From: Chthoniobacterales bacterium
GTDB taxonomy: Bacteria > Verrucomicrobiota > Verrucomicrobiia > Chthoniobacterales > JACTMZ01
NCBI GenBank assembly: GCA_021463515.1
Contig: JAJTYZ010000070.1
Location: 1 to 54,559 of the forward strand
Direction of reading: 5' to 3'
Length of the DNA: 54,559 bases
The notes under the pieces were generated by a model. It did not search any database. It worked only from the letters and a program-made list of their open reading frames with translations, and was not told the origin of the DNA. This document shows positions 44,516 to 53,662 of this stretch, piece after piece. The translations under genes and the position numbers were made by a program. Within the stretch, counting starts at the first letter, position 1; each line of letters starts with the position of its first letter.

Positions 44516-45988
44516 ATGTTCAAGCCCGCTCCACCTCCGGATACTCTCGCTGCAACTACGGAAGCGAATCGCCTGCGTTGCGGAACGCTCACTTATACGA
44601 AGGCGGGGCTCTTTGTTCTCTTCTCGTGGCTTCTGTTGGGGGATTTTTGCTTCACCCTCATGGAAACCATCTGGCCAGCCATCCTGCCGTTGGTCTTGCA
44701 GTCTCACGGTGCCCCCAACTTTTTGATCGCCGTGGTCATGACCACGATTCCGCAGGCGATGAATTTTTTCCTTAATCCGATCATCAGTACTACAAGCGAT
44801 CGGTTTCGGAGCAAGCGCGGACGCCGCATCCCCTTCTTGCTCTTCTCCGCGCCATTCATCAGTATTTTTCTCATTCTCCTTGGTTTTTCACAAGAAATTG
44901 GCCAATGGATCCATTCGTTAATCAGTCAAGGAAACTCCGACCTATCCGCCTCGACAATCATCATCGCTCTCATTTGCGTGTTTATCGTCTTCTTCCGGCT
45001 CTTCGAGCTTTTTGTTGGTACCGTTTTCTTTTATCTGTTCAACGATGTCGTTCCCGCCGCATTTATCGGGCGTTTTATCGGATTTTTTAAGGTGGTAGGG
45101 GCGGCAGCAGGAGCATTGTTTAACTTTTTTATTTTTAAATATGCAACCTCGCACACCTCGGTAATTTTCCTCGGAGCGGCTATCCTTTACGTGACAGCTT
45201 TCACACTTTTGGGGCTTAATGTTAAAGAAGGTGAATATCCCCCACCCGATAAAATAGTGGATAAAAAGCGAATGTTTTCGCTAGCACCGATCAGGGTATT
45301 CTTCACGGAATGTTTCTCCGCACGCATTTTTCGCCTTGTATTTCTCTATTCGATATTGATCGCGGCGGGTGGGTCTATCAATGTCTTCCTCATCTTCATG
45401 GCTTTTTCCGTTGGTCTAACTATTGATGATGTTGGAAAAATTAACGGTTTAAGTGCTATAGGCAGCGTTGTTCTTATGCTCTCCATGGGGGTTCTGGTGG
45501 ATAAATTCCATCCGATAAGAATTATGATTGTGACTCAGATTGCTTTCGTCTTCGCCACGCTATTCAAATGTGTCTTTTTATTTTACAATTTTCAACGAGA
45601 CACAGCCTTCTGGATATATATTGTATTAGCGTTCCTTTACCTCCCTTTCTTTTCGGCCAATACCATGGCGAGTTTTCCGATGCTCATGAGAATATTCCCT
45701 TCCAACAGATTTGGCCAATTCTGTGCGGCTAATGCCATGTGTGGGGCAGCCAGCAATATCATCGCAGCGATTCTGGCAGGGGTGTATCTTGATGTATTGA
45801 GGAGATTTTTTGCTAGTAGCGGAGATTTTTATTATCGCTTTGTTCCTGTTTGGGGTTTTGTATTCGCGGTACTCACGGTGGGTGCGACCTTCCTTCTCTA
45901 CCGCGAATGGCAACGGTTGGGCGGAGACAAAAACTATCGTGCGCCGCTAGAGCTAGACACGACGCCCCCATCGCAGCCCCAAACTTAA
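44516..45988 (+). CDS. MFS sugar transporter (GPH/SLC45-like)
   Basis: A 490-residue integral membrane protein with about 12 hydrophobic segments. The cytoplasmic MFS motif after TM2 is TTSDRFRSKRGRRIPFLLFSAP, as in sucrose-type and GPH-type symporters. Its codon use is more AT-rich than its upstream neighbour. It lies 77 bases after the 1360-aa gene; that gap has an imperfect palindrome TCAAATCCGGAGTTTGA (44469-44485). It likely imports the oligosaccharide or monosaccharide freed by the locus. Substrate not known. Confidence 0.85.
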   Translation: MFKPAPPPDTLAATTEANRLRCGTLTYTKAGLFVLFSWLLLGDFCFTLMETIWPAILPLVLQSHGAPNFLIAVVMTTIPQAMNFFLNPIISTTSDRFRSKRGRRIPFLLFSAPFISIFLILLGFSQEIGQWIHSLISQGNSDLSASTIIIALICVFIVFFRLFELFVGTVFFYLFNDVVPAAFIGRFIGFFKVVGAAAGALFNFFIFKYATSHTSVIFLGAAILYVTAFTLLGLNVKEGEYPPPDKIVDKKRMFSLAPIRVFFTECFSARIFRLVFLYSILIAAGGSINVFLIFMAFSVGLTIDDVGKINGLSAIGSVVLMLSMGVLVDKFHPIRIMIVTQIAFVFATLFKCVFLFYNFQRDTAFWIYIVLAFLYLPFFSANTMASFPMLMRIFPSNRFGQFCAANAMCGAASNIIAAILAGVYLDVLRRFFASSGDFYYRFVPVWGFVFAVLTVGATFLLYREWQRLGGDKNYRAPLELDTTPPSQPQT

Positions 45989-46010
45989 ATTCGGAAAGAA
46001 CCACCAAACT

Positions 46011-47012
46011 ATGACCCTTCCCATCCCTGACCAACCGCTTAAGTTTTTTCCTAATTATCCGCATGATCTGGAGTGTTGCGAAATCCGACGGCGGTTTCTT
46101 GCGCTTTTGGGCGACTTCAAGGTGCCCTCGGTTCCGCTTAATCTGGAGCGTGGCCAGCGGGTTGAGCTGGAGGGAGGGGTCGTGCGTGAGCGGGTGACTT
46201 ATGATGTGGACGACGGGGAACGGGTGGCTGCTTTCCACCTTTTTCAGCCAGACCAACCGGAGGCTACGCCGGGGATTCTCGCCATTCATGGTCATGGTGG
46301 TGAGGACATTTTTCCCGTTGGTAAGGAGTTCCATTGTCATCCTATAGAACACGATCCGGCGCAGTACAGTTATCACGCGGCACGTGCGGGATTTCGCGTC
46401 CTAGCCCCCGATGCCCTTTGTTTTGGGGAGCGTCAGGCCCAATGGGGCTATTCGATGAAATTCTTTGATGAAATAGCCGCCCATGCAGAACTGGCTTCGC
46501 GGGGCAAAAGCCTGGGATGGAAATCCGTCTGGGATAATTCCCGCGCCATCGAAGTGCTCGAAGCCTTGGGAAGTTCGTCCATTGGCGTCATGGGTTGGTC
46601 AGGCGGGAGTATCCAGTCCTATATCCTCGCCGCCGCAAACGAAAAAGTTCTCGCAGCCGCTTGCTTTCAGAGCTTCATCACCTTGCGGCACCAATTTGGT
46701 CAGTACCGCCTCTGCCATTGTCTCTACCCTTATCTGCCCGGCATGATGAAAGCGGGGCTTGATTGGGATCAAATCGTGGCCTTGATTCCGCCGAGAAAAC
46801 TATTCCTTGGCTGGGGTGCTTTGGACGAAGGGACTCCGGAAATTATGTTCCGCAGTTTTGTGCAGGCTATGGAGCGCCGGACGCAAGAAAAGGCATTTGC
46901 TCCGAGTGTTTTTATTCACGAAGAATTGGCTAGCGGCCACGAGATCACGCCGCCGATGCTGGAGGCAGCCTTAGAATTTCTCCGAAAATATACGGAGCCA
47001 CGCGATTTATAA
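46011..47012 (+). CDS. Alpha/beta-hydrolase (acetylxylan-esterase/dienelactone-hydrolase-like)
   Basis: The 333-residue protein has the oxyanion strand GILAIHGHGGEDIF, the nucleophile elbow IGVMGWSGGSIQSY with Ser, a probable acid in FLGWGALDEGTPE and the His in ELASGHEITPPM. The length and the lid region ALCFGERQAQWGYSMKFFDEI fit the acetylxylan-esterase/abhydrolase-7 group. There is no signal peptide, so it would act on imported, perhaps acetylated, sugars. It starts 22 bases after the transporter and is followed 5 bases later by a GH4 gene. Confidence 0.8.
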   Translation: MTLPIPDQPLKFFPNYPHDLECCEIRRRFLALLGDFKVPSVPLNLERGQRVELEGGVVRERVTYDVDDGERVAAFHLFQPDQPEATPGILAIHGHGGEDIFPVGKEFHCHPIEHDPAQYSYHAARAGFRVLAPDALCFGERQAQWGYSMKFFDEIAAHAELASRGKSLGWKSVWDNSRAIEVLEALGSSSIGVMGWSGGSIQSYILAAANEKVLAAACFQSFITLRHQFGQYRLCHCLYPYLPGMMKAGLDWDQIVALIPPRKLFLGWGALDEGTPEIMFRSFVQAMERRTQEKAFAPSVFIHEELASGHEITPPMLEAALEFLRKYTEPRDL

Positions 47013-47017
47013 ATTCG

Positions 47018-48394
47018 ATGCTAGAAAGCCCAACACCCGCCGCCCGCTCAACCGATCGGAAGGAACCACTAAAATTGACCATGCTCGGAGCAGGCTCAGC
47101 ATTTTCTATCAATGTGCTTGAAACGCTGGATGATCCTATTTTTGAGGGATGTACGTTCTGCCTTATGGACACCCAGCCATCGTGCTTGGAGCGCGCCGAA
47201 GGAGCCTTGCGGACGATCATGAAGGAGCGGAACATTCGCGTGCATCTCTCGGCGACGACCGATCTTCGCGCGGCTCTGGATGGCGCGGATTATGTGATTG
47301 TCTCCTGCGAGCAGGATCGCTACCGCAATTGGATTCAGGACATCGAGATTCCCGCCCGGCATGGAGTCGAGCAGCTGATCGGAGAAAATGGCGGGCCCGG
47401 CGGTCAGATTCATGCCATGCGCAACATCAACATGCTGATGCCCATTGTCGCGGCCATGACCGAATTATGCCCGGAGGCGTGGCTGCTCAACCTGACGAAT
47501 CCGATGTCCATCCTCTGTACTTATCTGTCCAAGTACACTCCAATAAAATTCGCCGGATTTTGTCATCAGGTGCATGGCACAGTGGGAGTCATCGCCGAGC
47601 AGTTGGGTTTCGAGGCGGGCGAGCTGGAGGGGATCAGCGGGGGAATTAACCATCTCAATTGGCTCTTCGACATCCGTCGCCGTGGTACCGCGAAAAGTTA
47701 TCTTCCGGAATTCATCGAGGCCATCAGTACTTCGAAGTGGTGGAAGCCTCACCAAGGCGCAGGAGCTCCGGAGCACGCCTTTAGCCTCGAGGTGTTCCGC
47801 GCCTTTGGGATGTATCCGCTCGGCTATGACAATCATATTTGCGAATATTTTTCCTGTTTTTATGAAAAGGAGGAATGGGCGGAGCGCGGTATCATTCCGC
47901 TCCTTGACAGCCGTTTACGCCCACAGGTTGCAAGCCGCAAGACGACGCTCGAAGCCCAGCACCTGATGGGTGGTACGGGAAATAAGTACCCGTTTCCACA
48001 AAACCCGCAGAACCCCTATTATCGCGAGTCGGTCAGCCCCGTGATTGTCGCCCTAGAAACCAACCACCCGTTGTATCTCGACGCCATGGTGGGCCGGAAC
48101 GATGGGGCGATAAGTAATTTGCCACCGGATGCTGTGGTGGATCGCCCAGTGGTCGTCGTTGGCGGTGAGGTGCGGAGCATTCACGTCGGCAGCCTCCCGC
48201 CGGGACCTCTCGAGATTTGTCGTCGCCAAATTGCTCTCCATGACATGGTGGCCCAAGCAACTGTGGAGGGCGATGAGCGACTGGCCGTTCAAGCCCTCTG
48301 CCTCGACCCTTATGTGCGCTCCATCACGCAAGCCAGAAATATTTGGGCGGATTTTCGCAAAGAATATGCGTCCTCTCTGCCTTCGTTCGAATGA
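47018..48394 (+). CDS. Glycoside hydrolase family 4 enzyme (NAD- and metal-dependent)
   Basis: The 458-residue protein matches GH4. The NAD-binding LTMLGAGSAFSINVLE is at the N-terminus, followed by EQLIGENGGPGGQIHAMRNINMLMPI, LNLTNPMSILCTYLSKY and the metal-binding FCHQVHGTVGVIAE and INHLNWLFDIR. GH4 enzymes cleave alpha- or beta-glycosides by a redox-elimination mechanism in the cytoplasm, often on 6-phosphates or uronides. The subclass (alpha-glucosidase, alpha-galactosidase, alpha-glucuronidase) cannot be fixed from sequence here. It is the last gene of the plus-strand catabolic run. Confidence 0.93.
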   Translation: MLESPTPAARSTDRKEPLKLTMLGAGSAFSINVLETLDDPIFEGCTFCLMDTQPSCLERAEGALRTIMKERNIRVHLSATTDLRAALDGADYVIVSCEQDRYRNWIQDIEIPARHGVEQLIGENGGPGGQIHAMRNINMLMPIVAAMTELCPEAWLLNLTNPMSILCTYLSKYTPIKFAGFCHQVHGTVGVIAEQLGFEAGELEGISGGINHLNWLFDIRRRGTAKSYLPEFIEAISTSKWWKPHQGAGAPEHAFSLEVFRAFGMYPLGYDNHICEYFSCFYEKEEWAERGIIPLLDSRLRPQVASRKTTLEAQHLMGGTGNKYPFPQNPQNPYYRESVSPVIVALETNHPLYLDAMVGRNDGAISNLPPDAVVDRPVVVVGGEVRSIHVGSLPPGPLEICRRQIALHDMVAQATVEGDERLAVQALCLDPYVRSITQARNIWADFRKEYASSLPSFE

Positions 48395-48777
48395 AGGAGA
48401 ACTTCAAGTGACCAAATTGGGGTATCCCGCGTATTATCGCCTTTTTCCTTGCGCCCACGACTCCCACCAATGCAAAAATCTGACTCTCTTGCCTACGAGC
48501 TTCGAGTATTTCGGAATACTGCTCTGTATATACCTCTAAAGCCCATCCTTTCCTCAATAGCCCCGCACACAACAGATTGAGATGCACGCAAACTCACACC
48601 ATCCTCATCCTAGAAAAATTGATTCCTTCCTGTCGCCACAATTTATCACATGATAAATCATTCATTCGTATTCCACTCGCAGCCGACGCGCCATATTTCT
48701 AGTTTAGAAACACACCCCAAATGTATCAATACGCGGGATCCCATTTTGGAGATGAATCTAACTCATGTGGTTTGTGG
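48395..48777. other. 383-base convergent intergenic region with ATTTATCA-CA-TGATAAAT palindrome
   Basis: Between the converging GH4 and manA-like genes no ORF is credible. At 48641-48658 an 8-bp perfect inverted repeat with a 2-base spacer, ATTTATCACATGATAAAT, looks like a dimeric regulator site. It lies between two gene ends and has no T run. I see no strong terminator hairpin here. Confidence 0.5.
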
Positions 48778-50529
48778 TTATGGTTTCGTTCGTACAAATG
48801 CCTTGATTGTTGCGCATGGAGAACCCTCGGGTAGTGGGCGAATGATATAGTCGCCTGCTGCACTTGGAAGAATAAAAGTCTCGGCGTAATGAACTTCCAT
48901 CGGTGCGAAGCTCCCATCGGGACTTTCAATGCAGGCAGCCTGGCCTTCGACTAGATTGAGGATTTCCACGCTTCCAGTGCGCTGATGCCTGACGGGCTTG
49001 CAAAACCAATGGCGACGGGTCTCAATAAACACTGTCTCGTGCAAACCCGTGCGCTCTTCCCTCCAGCCGTCCCCGCCGTCAATAAGCTCGATTTGATTAA
49101 TCAGATGATGCCGTGCGCAGTCTTCATCACAATCCCATCGGAGAACCTCCCGTCCACGTGCGGCATTGACCGGGCGGGGCAGTCCATCGAGACCCATACG
49201 GTTCCAGTCCCAGAGCTTGAATGTGAAAATATACGGTGTGGCACTGATTTCGAGAACCATGCAGCCGGAACCAGAGCAATGGAGCGTGCCAGATGGAATG
49301 AGGAAGTGGTCGTGTTTTTTAGCAGGGAAACGTGCGACGAATCGTACGTCATCAAACGGCTTTTCTCCCCGCTGGGCGGCATCGAGGTCGGCAAAAAGTT
49401 CTTCTACGACGACGTTCGCTTTGTGTCCCAGAAGCACCTGCGCACCGGGTTCGGCATCGAGAAGATAATAGCTTTCGTCCTGTGTGTAGGAAATGCCAAA
49501 GTGTTCCCGTGCGTAGTCGGGCGACGGGTGGACTTGCAGACTCAGATTCCCTCCGCTCATGGTATCGAGGAAGTCGAAGCGGATAGGGAACTCCGCTCCG
49601 AACCGGTCAAATACCGCTTCGCCCAATAAGGCCCGCGGTTCAGCAAAGACTAGGTTGATCGAGGGAATTTCCACCCGTGCGGTGTTGAACTCGAGCAGAA
49701 GCGAATTTTCCTCCGGAACGCATGTAAACCCCCAAGCGTAGTTGGACGGCCTATCTGGAAGCCCAAAGGCCTTCCGCATCCACTGCCCACCCCACGGTCC
49801 CGGATCAAAAAAGGGGACGACACTGAACGGACGTGTGACCGCATGACGCAGAACCGCACGATGCGCTTTTCCAGTGATCAACTTGGGGAATTCTTCCTGC
49901 GTCGTATCCAACAAAAAATCCCACCGATCCATCGTTTGCCGCTTGAGGCGGTCGCACACGCGCCAATCCACAAAGAACGAGCGCTTGTATTGCAAGGAGG
50001 GCTTTTCTCCCCTGTTGCGTACGCCGAGATTGTCTACTTCCCCGCGCCGTTGCCGCAGCTGGCCCTCCCAGCGGGGCATGTCGGCGTACACGAAAATATC
50101 GGAGTCAACGAGGAGAGAGGCTCCCGGACCCACCACGAGAATGAGCCCCGTGGCTTGATTCCGGATCGCCTCCTCCACCGCACGCGCCGCTGCGACATCC
50201 AAAAAATCCTCCATGCACAATCGTGTGAGGCGACCGAAGACCGGATCGTCCCCGCCCAAATCCGGAGCCACCAAACGGTCAATGGCTTCCGGCGATAGGA
50301 AGGCGGACTTAGAGTCCACGACCAGCGCAGGGCGCAGAGCCTGCACGCAACGCTCCCGCAGGTCATCGTCTAAGACCCCTGTGTAGCATTCCACGGCGAG
50401 AACTGTTCGTGCTCCACTTACGCATGCGCTCAACTTAGAAAAGATTGCATTCCATCCCGCCCAGCAGTCATCGGCATAGGGGTGAGGGACGACGATGTGC
50501 GGATAGTGATTGAAGCGTGCGGAGTTCAT
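48778..50529 (-). CDS. manA: Mannose-6-phosphate isomerase, class I, with extra N-terminal degenerate kinase-like domain
   Basis: The C-terminal 330 residues are a type I PMI. FDPGPWGGQWMRKAFGLPD opens it, DFLDTMSGGNLSLQVHPSPDYA supplies the Gln/His zinc ligands, ESYYLLDAEPGAQVLLGHK follows, and PSGTLHCSGSGCMVLEIS holds the last metal His region. The first 240 residues (HIVVPHPYADDCWAGWNAIF, ARTVLAVECYTGVLDDDLRERC, LILVVGPGASLLVDSDIFVYADM) resemble a uridine-kinase-like P-loop fold, but the Walker A GxxGxGK is lost. The 583-residue total is far above the usual 320-390. The ATG at 50529 overlaps the upstream stop (ATGA). It interconverts mannose and fructose 6-phosphates; the N-terminal role is unknown. 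Confidence 0.85.
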   Translation of the reverse strand: MNSARFNHYPHIVVPHPYADDCWAGWNAIFSKLSACVSGARTVLAVECYTGVLDDDLRERCVQALRPALVVDSKSAFLSPEAIDRLVAPDLGGDDPVFGRLTRLCMEDFLDVAAARAVEEAIRNQATGLILVVGPGASLLVDSDIFVYADMPRWEGQLRQRRGEVDNLGVRNRGEKPSLQYKRSFFVDWRVCDRLKRQTMDRWDFLLDTTQEEFPKLITGKAHRAVLRHAVTRPFSVVPFFDPGPWGGQWMRKAFGLPDRPSNYAWGFTCVPEENSLLLEFNTARVEIPSINLVFAEPRALLGEAVFDRFGAEFPIRFDFLDTMSGGNLSLQVHPSPDYAREHFGISYTQDESYYLLDAEPGAQVLLGHKANVVVEELFADLDAAQRGEKPFDDVRFVARFPAKKHDHFLIPSGTLHCSGSGCMVLEISATPYIFTFKLWDWNRMGLDGLPRPVNAARGREVLRWDCDEDCARHHLINQIELIDGGDGWREERTGLHETVFIETRRHWFCKPVRHQRTGSVEILNLVEGQAACIESPDGSFAPMEVHYAETFILPSAAGDYIIRPLPEGSPCATIKAFVRTKP

Positions 50530-51626
50530 TCGGGCAGATGGGATTGATGGATTCTGTTTGTAAGGCGTTGGTGCCAAGCTATATCCCGCCACATCCCGCA
50601 GAATTGCGGGCCGCAGAAGTTACTGGTACAGATTGCTGCCCAACGACCGGTGGCCGCCGCTCGCTCAACGGCGGCGGTATTTAATTCCTTAACCCATCCC
50701 CAATCCAGGCCCGGCCAATCCTTATAGTCCACAATCGCCCAGCCCTCTGTAGTCACCAACGTACGCCCAGACATCCGGCTCCAGTCGGCCAGCGCGTCAA
50801 TCCCCGCCATCAAACGGGACAGCCAGTAATGCTCGTCACTTCGGTAGAGCCGCTCTGCATGCTTTACGAGATTCTCATAGCCAATCCCATCGAACTGCTG
50901 ATACTCATATCCAATCCGACTGTAAAAATCCGTATGCCCCGCCATCCAAAAATGGGGTTCCAGAAAATCGAGAAAGCCCACATCGCATGAGGAATACACC
51001 GCACGATCGGGTGCGATGCTGAAGGAATACGTCATCGGGAGATCCGGAAAGGATTGCTTAAGACGCAGCACGCTTTCCCGCATCCAGGCCGTGGATTGCT
51101 CCGCAAACCACCCTTGGGCGTAAAAGGGATAGAAAGGTGCCCAAGCAGCAAACGGCCACTCATTGCAAAAATCCACGTAGAGCAGACAATCCATCAAGCC
51201 TGCCTGCCGGATGGCAGTGAGAGTTTTCCTCCAAATCTCCGCGTGAGCCGATGGACTGGCAATGCCTAGCCGAACTTCGCTCACATCCTTCCGAAACCAT
51301 GTGGAGAGACCGACTTTCAGATTTCGCTCTGAACATTTTTCCAGAAATTCCAGCAGCGCGGGGAGAATACGCGTGAGGCGGATGCGCGCCGGACTGCCCC
51401 AATCCTGCTGGTTCCATTGAGGGAGGATGTCCCATGATCCCTCTGGATCGTTGGCAATCAGGTGGGGATAGGCGTCAATCCGCACCGCATCGTAGCCCCG
51501 CTCGACCAACTCATCGAGCGCCAGGTTCCAATCCTCATAGCCCGCGCCGGGCCAGCGGCGCTCGAGCCAGGAAAAGTCCCACATCGTAATGGCCAACGGC
51601 CGTGTTAATTTATCAAACGTTTGCAT
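50526..51626 (-). CDS. Cytoplasmic TIM-barrel glycoside-hydrolase-like protein (cellulase-like)
   Basis: The ATG at 51626 is preceded by AAGGAG at the right distance, so the 72-codon upstream extension in the track is rejected. The 366-residue product reads as a beta/alpha barrel: AITMWDFSWLERRWPGAGYEDWNLALDELVERGYDAVRIDAYP, then LYVDFCNEWPFAAW with the acid/base Asn-Glu pair typical of clan GH-A, and LVTTEGWAIVDY with a candidate nucleophile Glu. No signal peptide is seen. The gene is flanked by sugar-phosphate isomerase genes. Family number and substrate are not determinable here. Confidence 0.8.
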   Translation of the reverse strand: MQTFDKLTRPLAITMWDFSWLERRWPGAGYEDWNLALDELVERGYDAVRIDAYPHLIANDPEGSWDILPQWNQQDWGSPARIRLTRILPALLEFLEKCSERNLKVGLSTWFRKDVSEVRLGIASPSAHAEIWRKTLTAIRQAGLMDCLLYVDFCNEWPFAAWAPFYPFYAQGWFAEQSTAWMRESVLRLKQSFPDLPMTYSFSIAPDRAVYSSCDVGFLDFLEPHFWMAGHTDFYSRIGYEYQQFDGIGYENLVKHAERLYRSDEHYWLSRLMAGIDALADWSRMSGRTLVTTEGWAIVDYKDWPGLDWGWVKELNTAAVERAAATGRWAAICTSNFCGPQFCGMWRDIAWHQRLTNRIHQSHLPE

Positions 51627-51627
51627 A

Positions 51628-52023
51628 TTATTCTCCTTGTTGTGGCCTGGAAAAATCATCCGCGTAGCGGGTGATGTCCTCCTGTTGCCAATTTCCGAAA
51701 GCGATTTCCAGAACCCGGACGGGGCGTTTCCCAGAGCAGCCGAGCCGATGCTTTTCGTTGACGGGAATCCACAACTCCTCACCCATCTGGCAATCGCGAA
51801 CCACCTCGCCCACCTGAACCTGTGCCCCGTCATCCAGTACAATCCACCGCTCCGCGCGCCCGGTGTGCGACTGTAAGGAAAGCCGCTGACCCGGCTGGAC
51901 GGTCATCAGGGAAACCGTCACGCTTTGATTGAAGGCGTATTGCCGAAAACTCCCCCAGGGTCGGTGGACGCAGGCAACAGGGGGCGGCTCGGCAGGAATG
52001 GGCAAGGTCGGGTCGGTATTCAT
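51628..52023 (-). CDS. Mannose-6-phosphate isomerase, type II cupin domain protein
   Basis: The 131-residue protein has the cupin blocks of the C-terminal isomerase domain of ManC-type PMI/GMP enzymes: HRPWGSFRQYAF, VQPGQRLSLQSHTGRAERWIVLDDGAQVQVG, ELWIPVNEKHRLGC and VRVLEIAFGNWQQEDITRYADDF. The guanylyltransferase half is absent, so it is a stand-alone isomerase-type cupin. It sits one base before the TIM-barrel gene and 13 bases after the cupin phosphoglucose isomerase gene. Confidence 0.9.
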   Translation of the reverse strand: MNTDPTLPIPAEPPPVACVHRPWGSFRQYAFNQSVTVSLMTVQPGQRLSLQSHTGRAERWIVLDDGAQVQVGEVVRDCQMGEELWIPVNEKHRLGCSGKRPVRVLEIAFGNWQQEDITRYADDFSRPQQGE

Positions 52024-52036
52024 AGTTTAAAATCCT

Positions 52037-52618
52037 TCATCGGGGTTCCAACACAACGACGCCCGCTCGTTCCACGATCACCATGCGGAAATTTTTCGCT
52101 GCAATCGCCGCATAGTCATGTCCGGCATTCGACGGATAGATGCCCAGATAGACGAGTGGTTCGGCACCGGTGTTGACTGTTCGGTGCGCGGTGTGGCTTG
52201 GCACATAAACCACGGAGTTTTCCTGCAATGCCACCATGCGGCTTTCTCCAGACGATTCGTCTTCCAGCAGCATTTGCCCCGTTCCCCGCAGCCCCACATA
52301 AACCTCTGCCGCAGATCGGCGGGCATGGAGATGGCCCTTCGTCAGATAAAACTCATCGCCGATTTTTCCCGGATGGAGAACGCCCAATCCGTAGTGCATT
52401 TGTCCGTCGCCGGAGGCAGGTTCGATCGGAGTAACCGCATAAACGAGCGGGTTGCCCAAGGTTAAGGCCAATTCGTAGCTTTGCGCATCCCGGAAGGCGC
52501 CGTACAAATCAGAGAGGTAGCGCTCTGTTCGGGGGTGCCCCGGAATAGTGCCTTGGGACAGGTTAAGATTCACCGCCCCGTCCTTACTTTTTAAATCTTT
52601 GAGAAAACGATCGTTCAT
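52037..52618 (-). CDS. pgiA: Cupin-type glucose-6-phosphate isomerase
   Basis: The 193-residue protein matches the metal-dependent cupin PGI known mainly from archaea and some bacteria. The opening block is TIPGHPRTERYLSDLYGAF, metal ligands lie in LTKGHLHARRSAAEVYVGLRGTGQMLLED (two His and Glu), and the last His is in VPSHTAHRTVNTG. It interconverts glucose and fructose 6-phosphates. Its ATG overlaps the kinase-gene stop (ATGA). Carrying this small isomerase inside a catabolic operon lets the locus feed glycolysis without the housekeeping pgi. Confidence 0.92.
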   Translation of the reverse strand: MNDRFLKDLKSKDGAVNLNLSQGTIPGHPRTERYLSDLYGAFRDAQSYELALTLGNPLVYAVTPIEPASGDGQMHYGLGVLHPGKIGDEFYLTKGHLHARRSAAEVYVGLRGTGQMLLEDESSGESRMVALQENSVVYVPSHTAHRTVNTGAEPLVYLGIYPSNAGHDYAAIAAKNFRMVIVERAGVVVLEPR

Positions 52619-53583
52619 AGATGAAATTCATTCGATAAAATCTTTGGCAATGGAGCAATGCCTGCGCTCTTGAGCGCATTAAGCGCGGCCCCCTGCAGCG
52701 GAGAACCTTCGGGTGCAACGAGGCGAATGTGTGGGCAGGTGTCGAGCAAGATCCGTTCCAACAAATTCTGATAGGGAAAACCGCTGCGAGCGCAACCCCC
52801 AAGCAAAGTCACTTCCGGAGGTTGTGAATAGCTCAATGCCGCGAGAGTTTCTTTAACCAAGCCTGCCAATGCTTCCGTTCCATCTCGCAAAATGGCCCCG
52901 GCAACTGCATCACCTTCTGCCGCGAGCCGCATCACCACCGGAGCAAATTTCGCAACATCCCCGGGAGTCCATGGTTTGGCGTAGAAGCAGGACAACAACT
53001 CGTTCGGCTCCGAGACGCCAAAAAAGGCCAGCACGAGTGGCGTAAGTGCAGTGGTCTGGCCTCTCCCGTCTGCCGCACGTGTGACAGCTTTCACTGCCGC
53101 CAAAGCAAGGCCAAAGCCGCTCCCCTCGTCATCCAAAAGCCATCCCCATCCTCCACACATAAACGACACCCCCTGCGGGTCGCGGCCCAGACAATTGGCA
53201 CCTGTCCCCGCAATCAACGCGATCCCCGGCCTCCCGGAGAGTCCGCCCGTCAGCGCGTTCGACAGATCGTTTTCCACGGTCACATCTCCCGCCGCCGCCA
53301 ACCCCGCATCTTCCGCCGCCGTGCGCATTGCACCAATCTCCTGATGCGACTTAACCCCAGCAATTCCTACAAATGCGCCTCGAGCCAGCTGAAAATCTTT
53401 CCCTGCGGACGCCCACGCATCCGAAGCCGCTTCGCGCAATCGCACTTGCGCAATCGCTAGCCCCACATTGTGAGGATTGGCCGATGCCGCACTACCTACC
53501 CCCTTCACACGCCCCCTGCTATCCACCAAAACAGCACGTGTCCTCGTTCCTCCCCCATCTATACCAAGAAACCAATCAATCAT
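52615..53583 (-). CDS. BadF/BadG/BcrA/BcrD-family ATPase, probable sugar (N-acetylglucosamine-type) kinase
   Basis: An ASKHA-fold kinase of 322 residues. The phosphate-1 loop is GIDGGGTRTRAVLVD, the phosphate-2 region is IALIAGTGANCLG, WGWLLDDEGSGFGLALAAVKAV carries the catalytic-side motif, and the adenosine loop is VTLLGGCARSG. Relatives phosphorylate N-acetylglucosamine or glucosamine. The start chosen is the ATG at 53583 (MIDWFLGIDGGG), not the track start 39 codons upstream. It is the first gene of the five-gene minus-strand operon and divergent from deoR. Phosphorylated product would enter the downstream isomerases. Confidence 0.88.
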   Translation of the reverse strand: MIDWFLGIDGGGTRTRAVLVDSRGRVKGVGSAASANPHNVGLAIAQVRLREAASDAWASAGKDFQLARGAFVGIAGVKSHQEIGAMRTAAEDAGLAAAGDVTVENDLSNALTGGLSGRPGIALIAGTGANCLGRDPQGVSFMCGGWGWLLDDEGSGFGLALAAVKAVTRAADGRGQTTALTPLVLAFFGVSEPNELLSCFYAKPWTPGDVAKFAPVVMRLAAEGDAVAGAILRDGTEALAGLVKETLAALSYSQPPEVTLLGGCARSGFPYQNLLERILLDTCPHIRLVAPEGSPLQGAALNALKSAGIAPLPKILSNEFHL

Positions 53584-53662
53584 GCCCTCACGATAACAAG
53601 CAATTCTTGTATCAACATGCAAAATAACAGAACATAACACAAAACGAAGTTTGTAACATTTC
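53584..53662. promoter_or_regulatory. Divergent promoter/operator region between the kinase operon and deoR
   Basis: The 79-base gap carries a repeated AACA-type run, AACAGAACATAACACAAAAC (53626-53645), followed by an imperfect ACAAAAC-GAA-GTTTGT inverted repeat (53639-53654). Direct repeats of this kind are common in DeoR-family operators. Both divergent genes must be transcribed from here. Confidence 0.5.

Noticed and set aside
51627-51842. 72-codon N-terminal extension of the TIM-barrel ORF
   Set aside because: It overlaps the cupin gene; the ATG at 51626 has an AAGGAG site in front of it.
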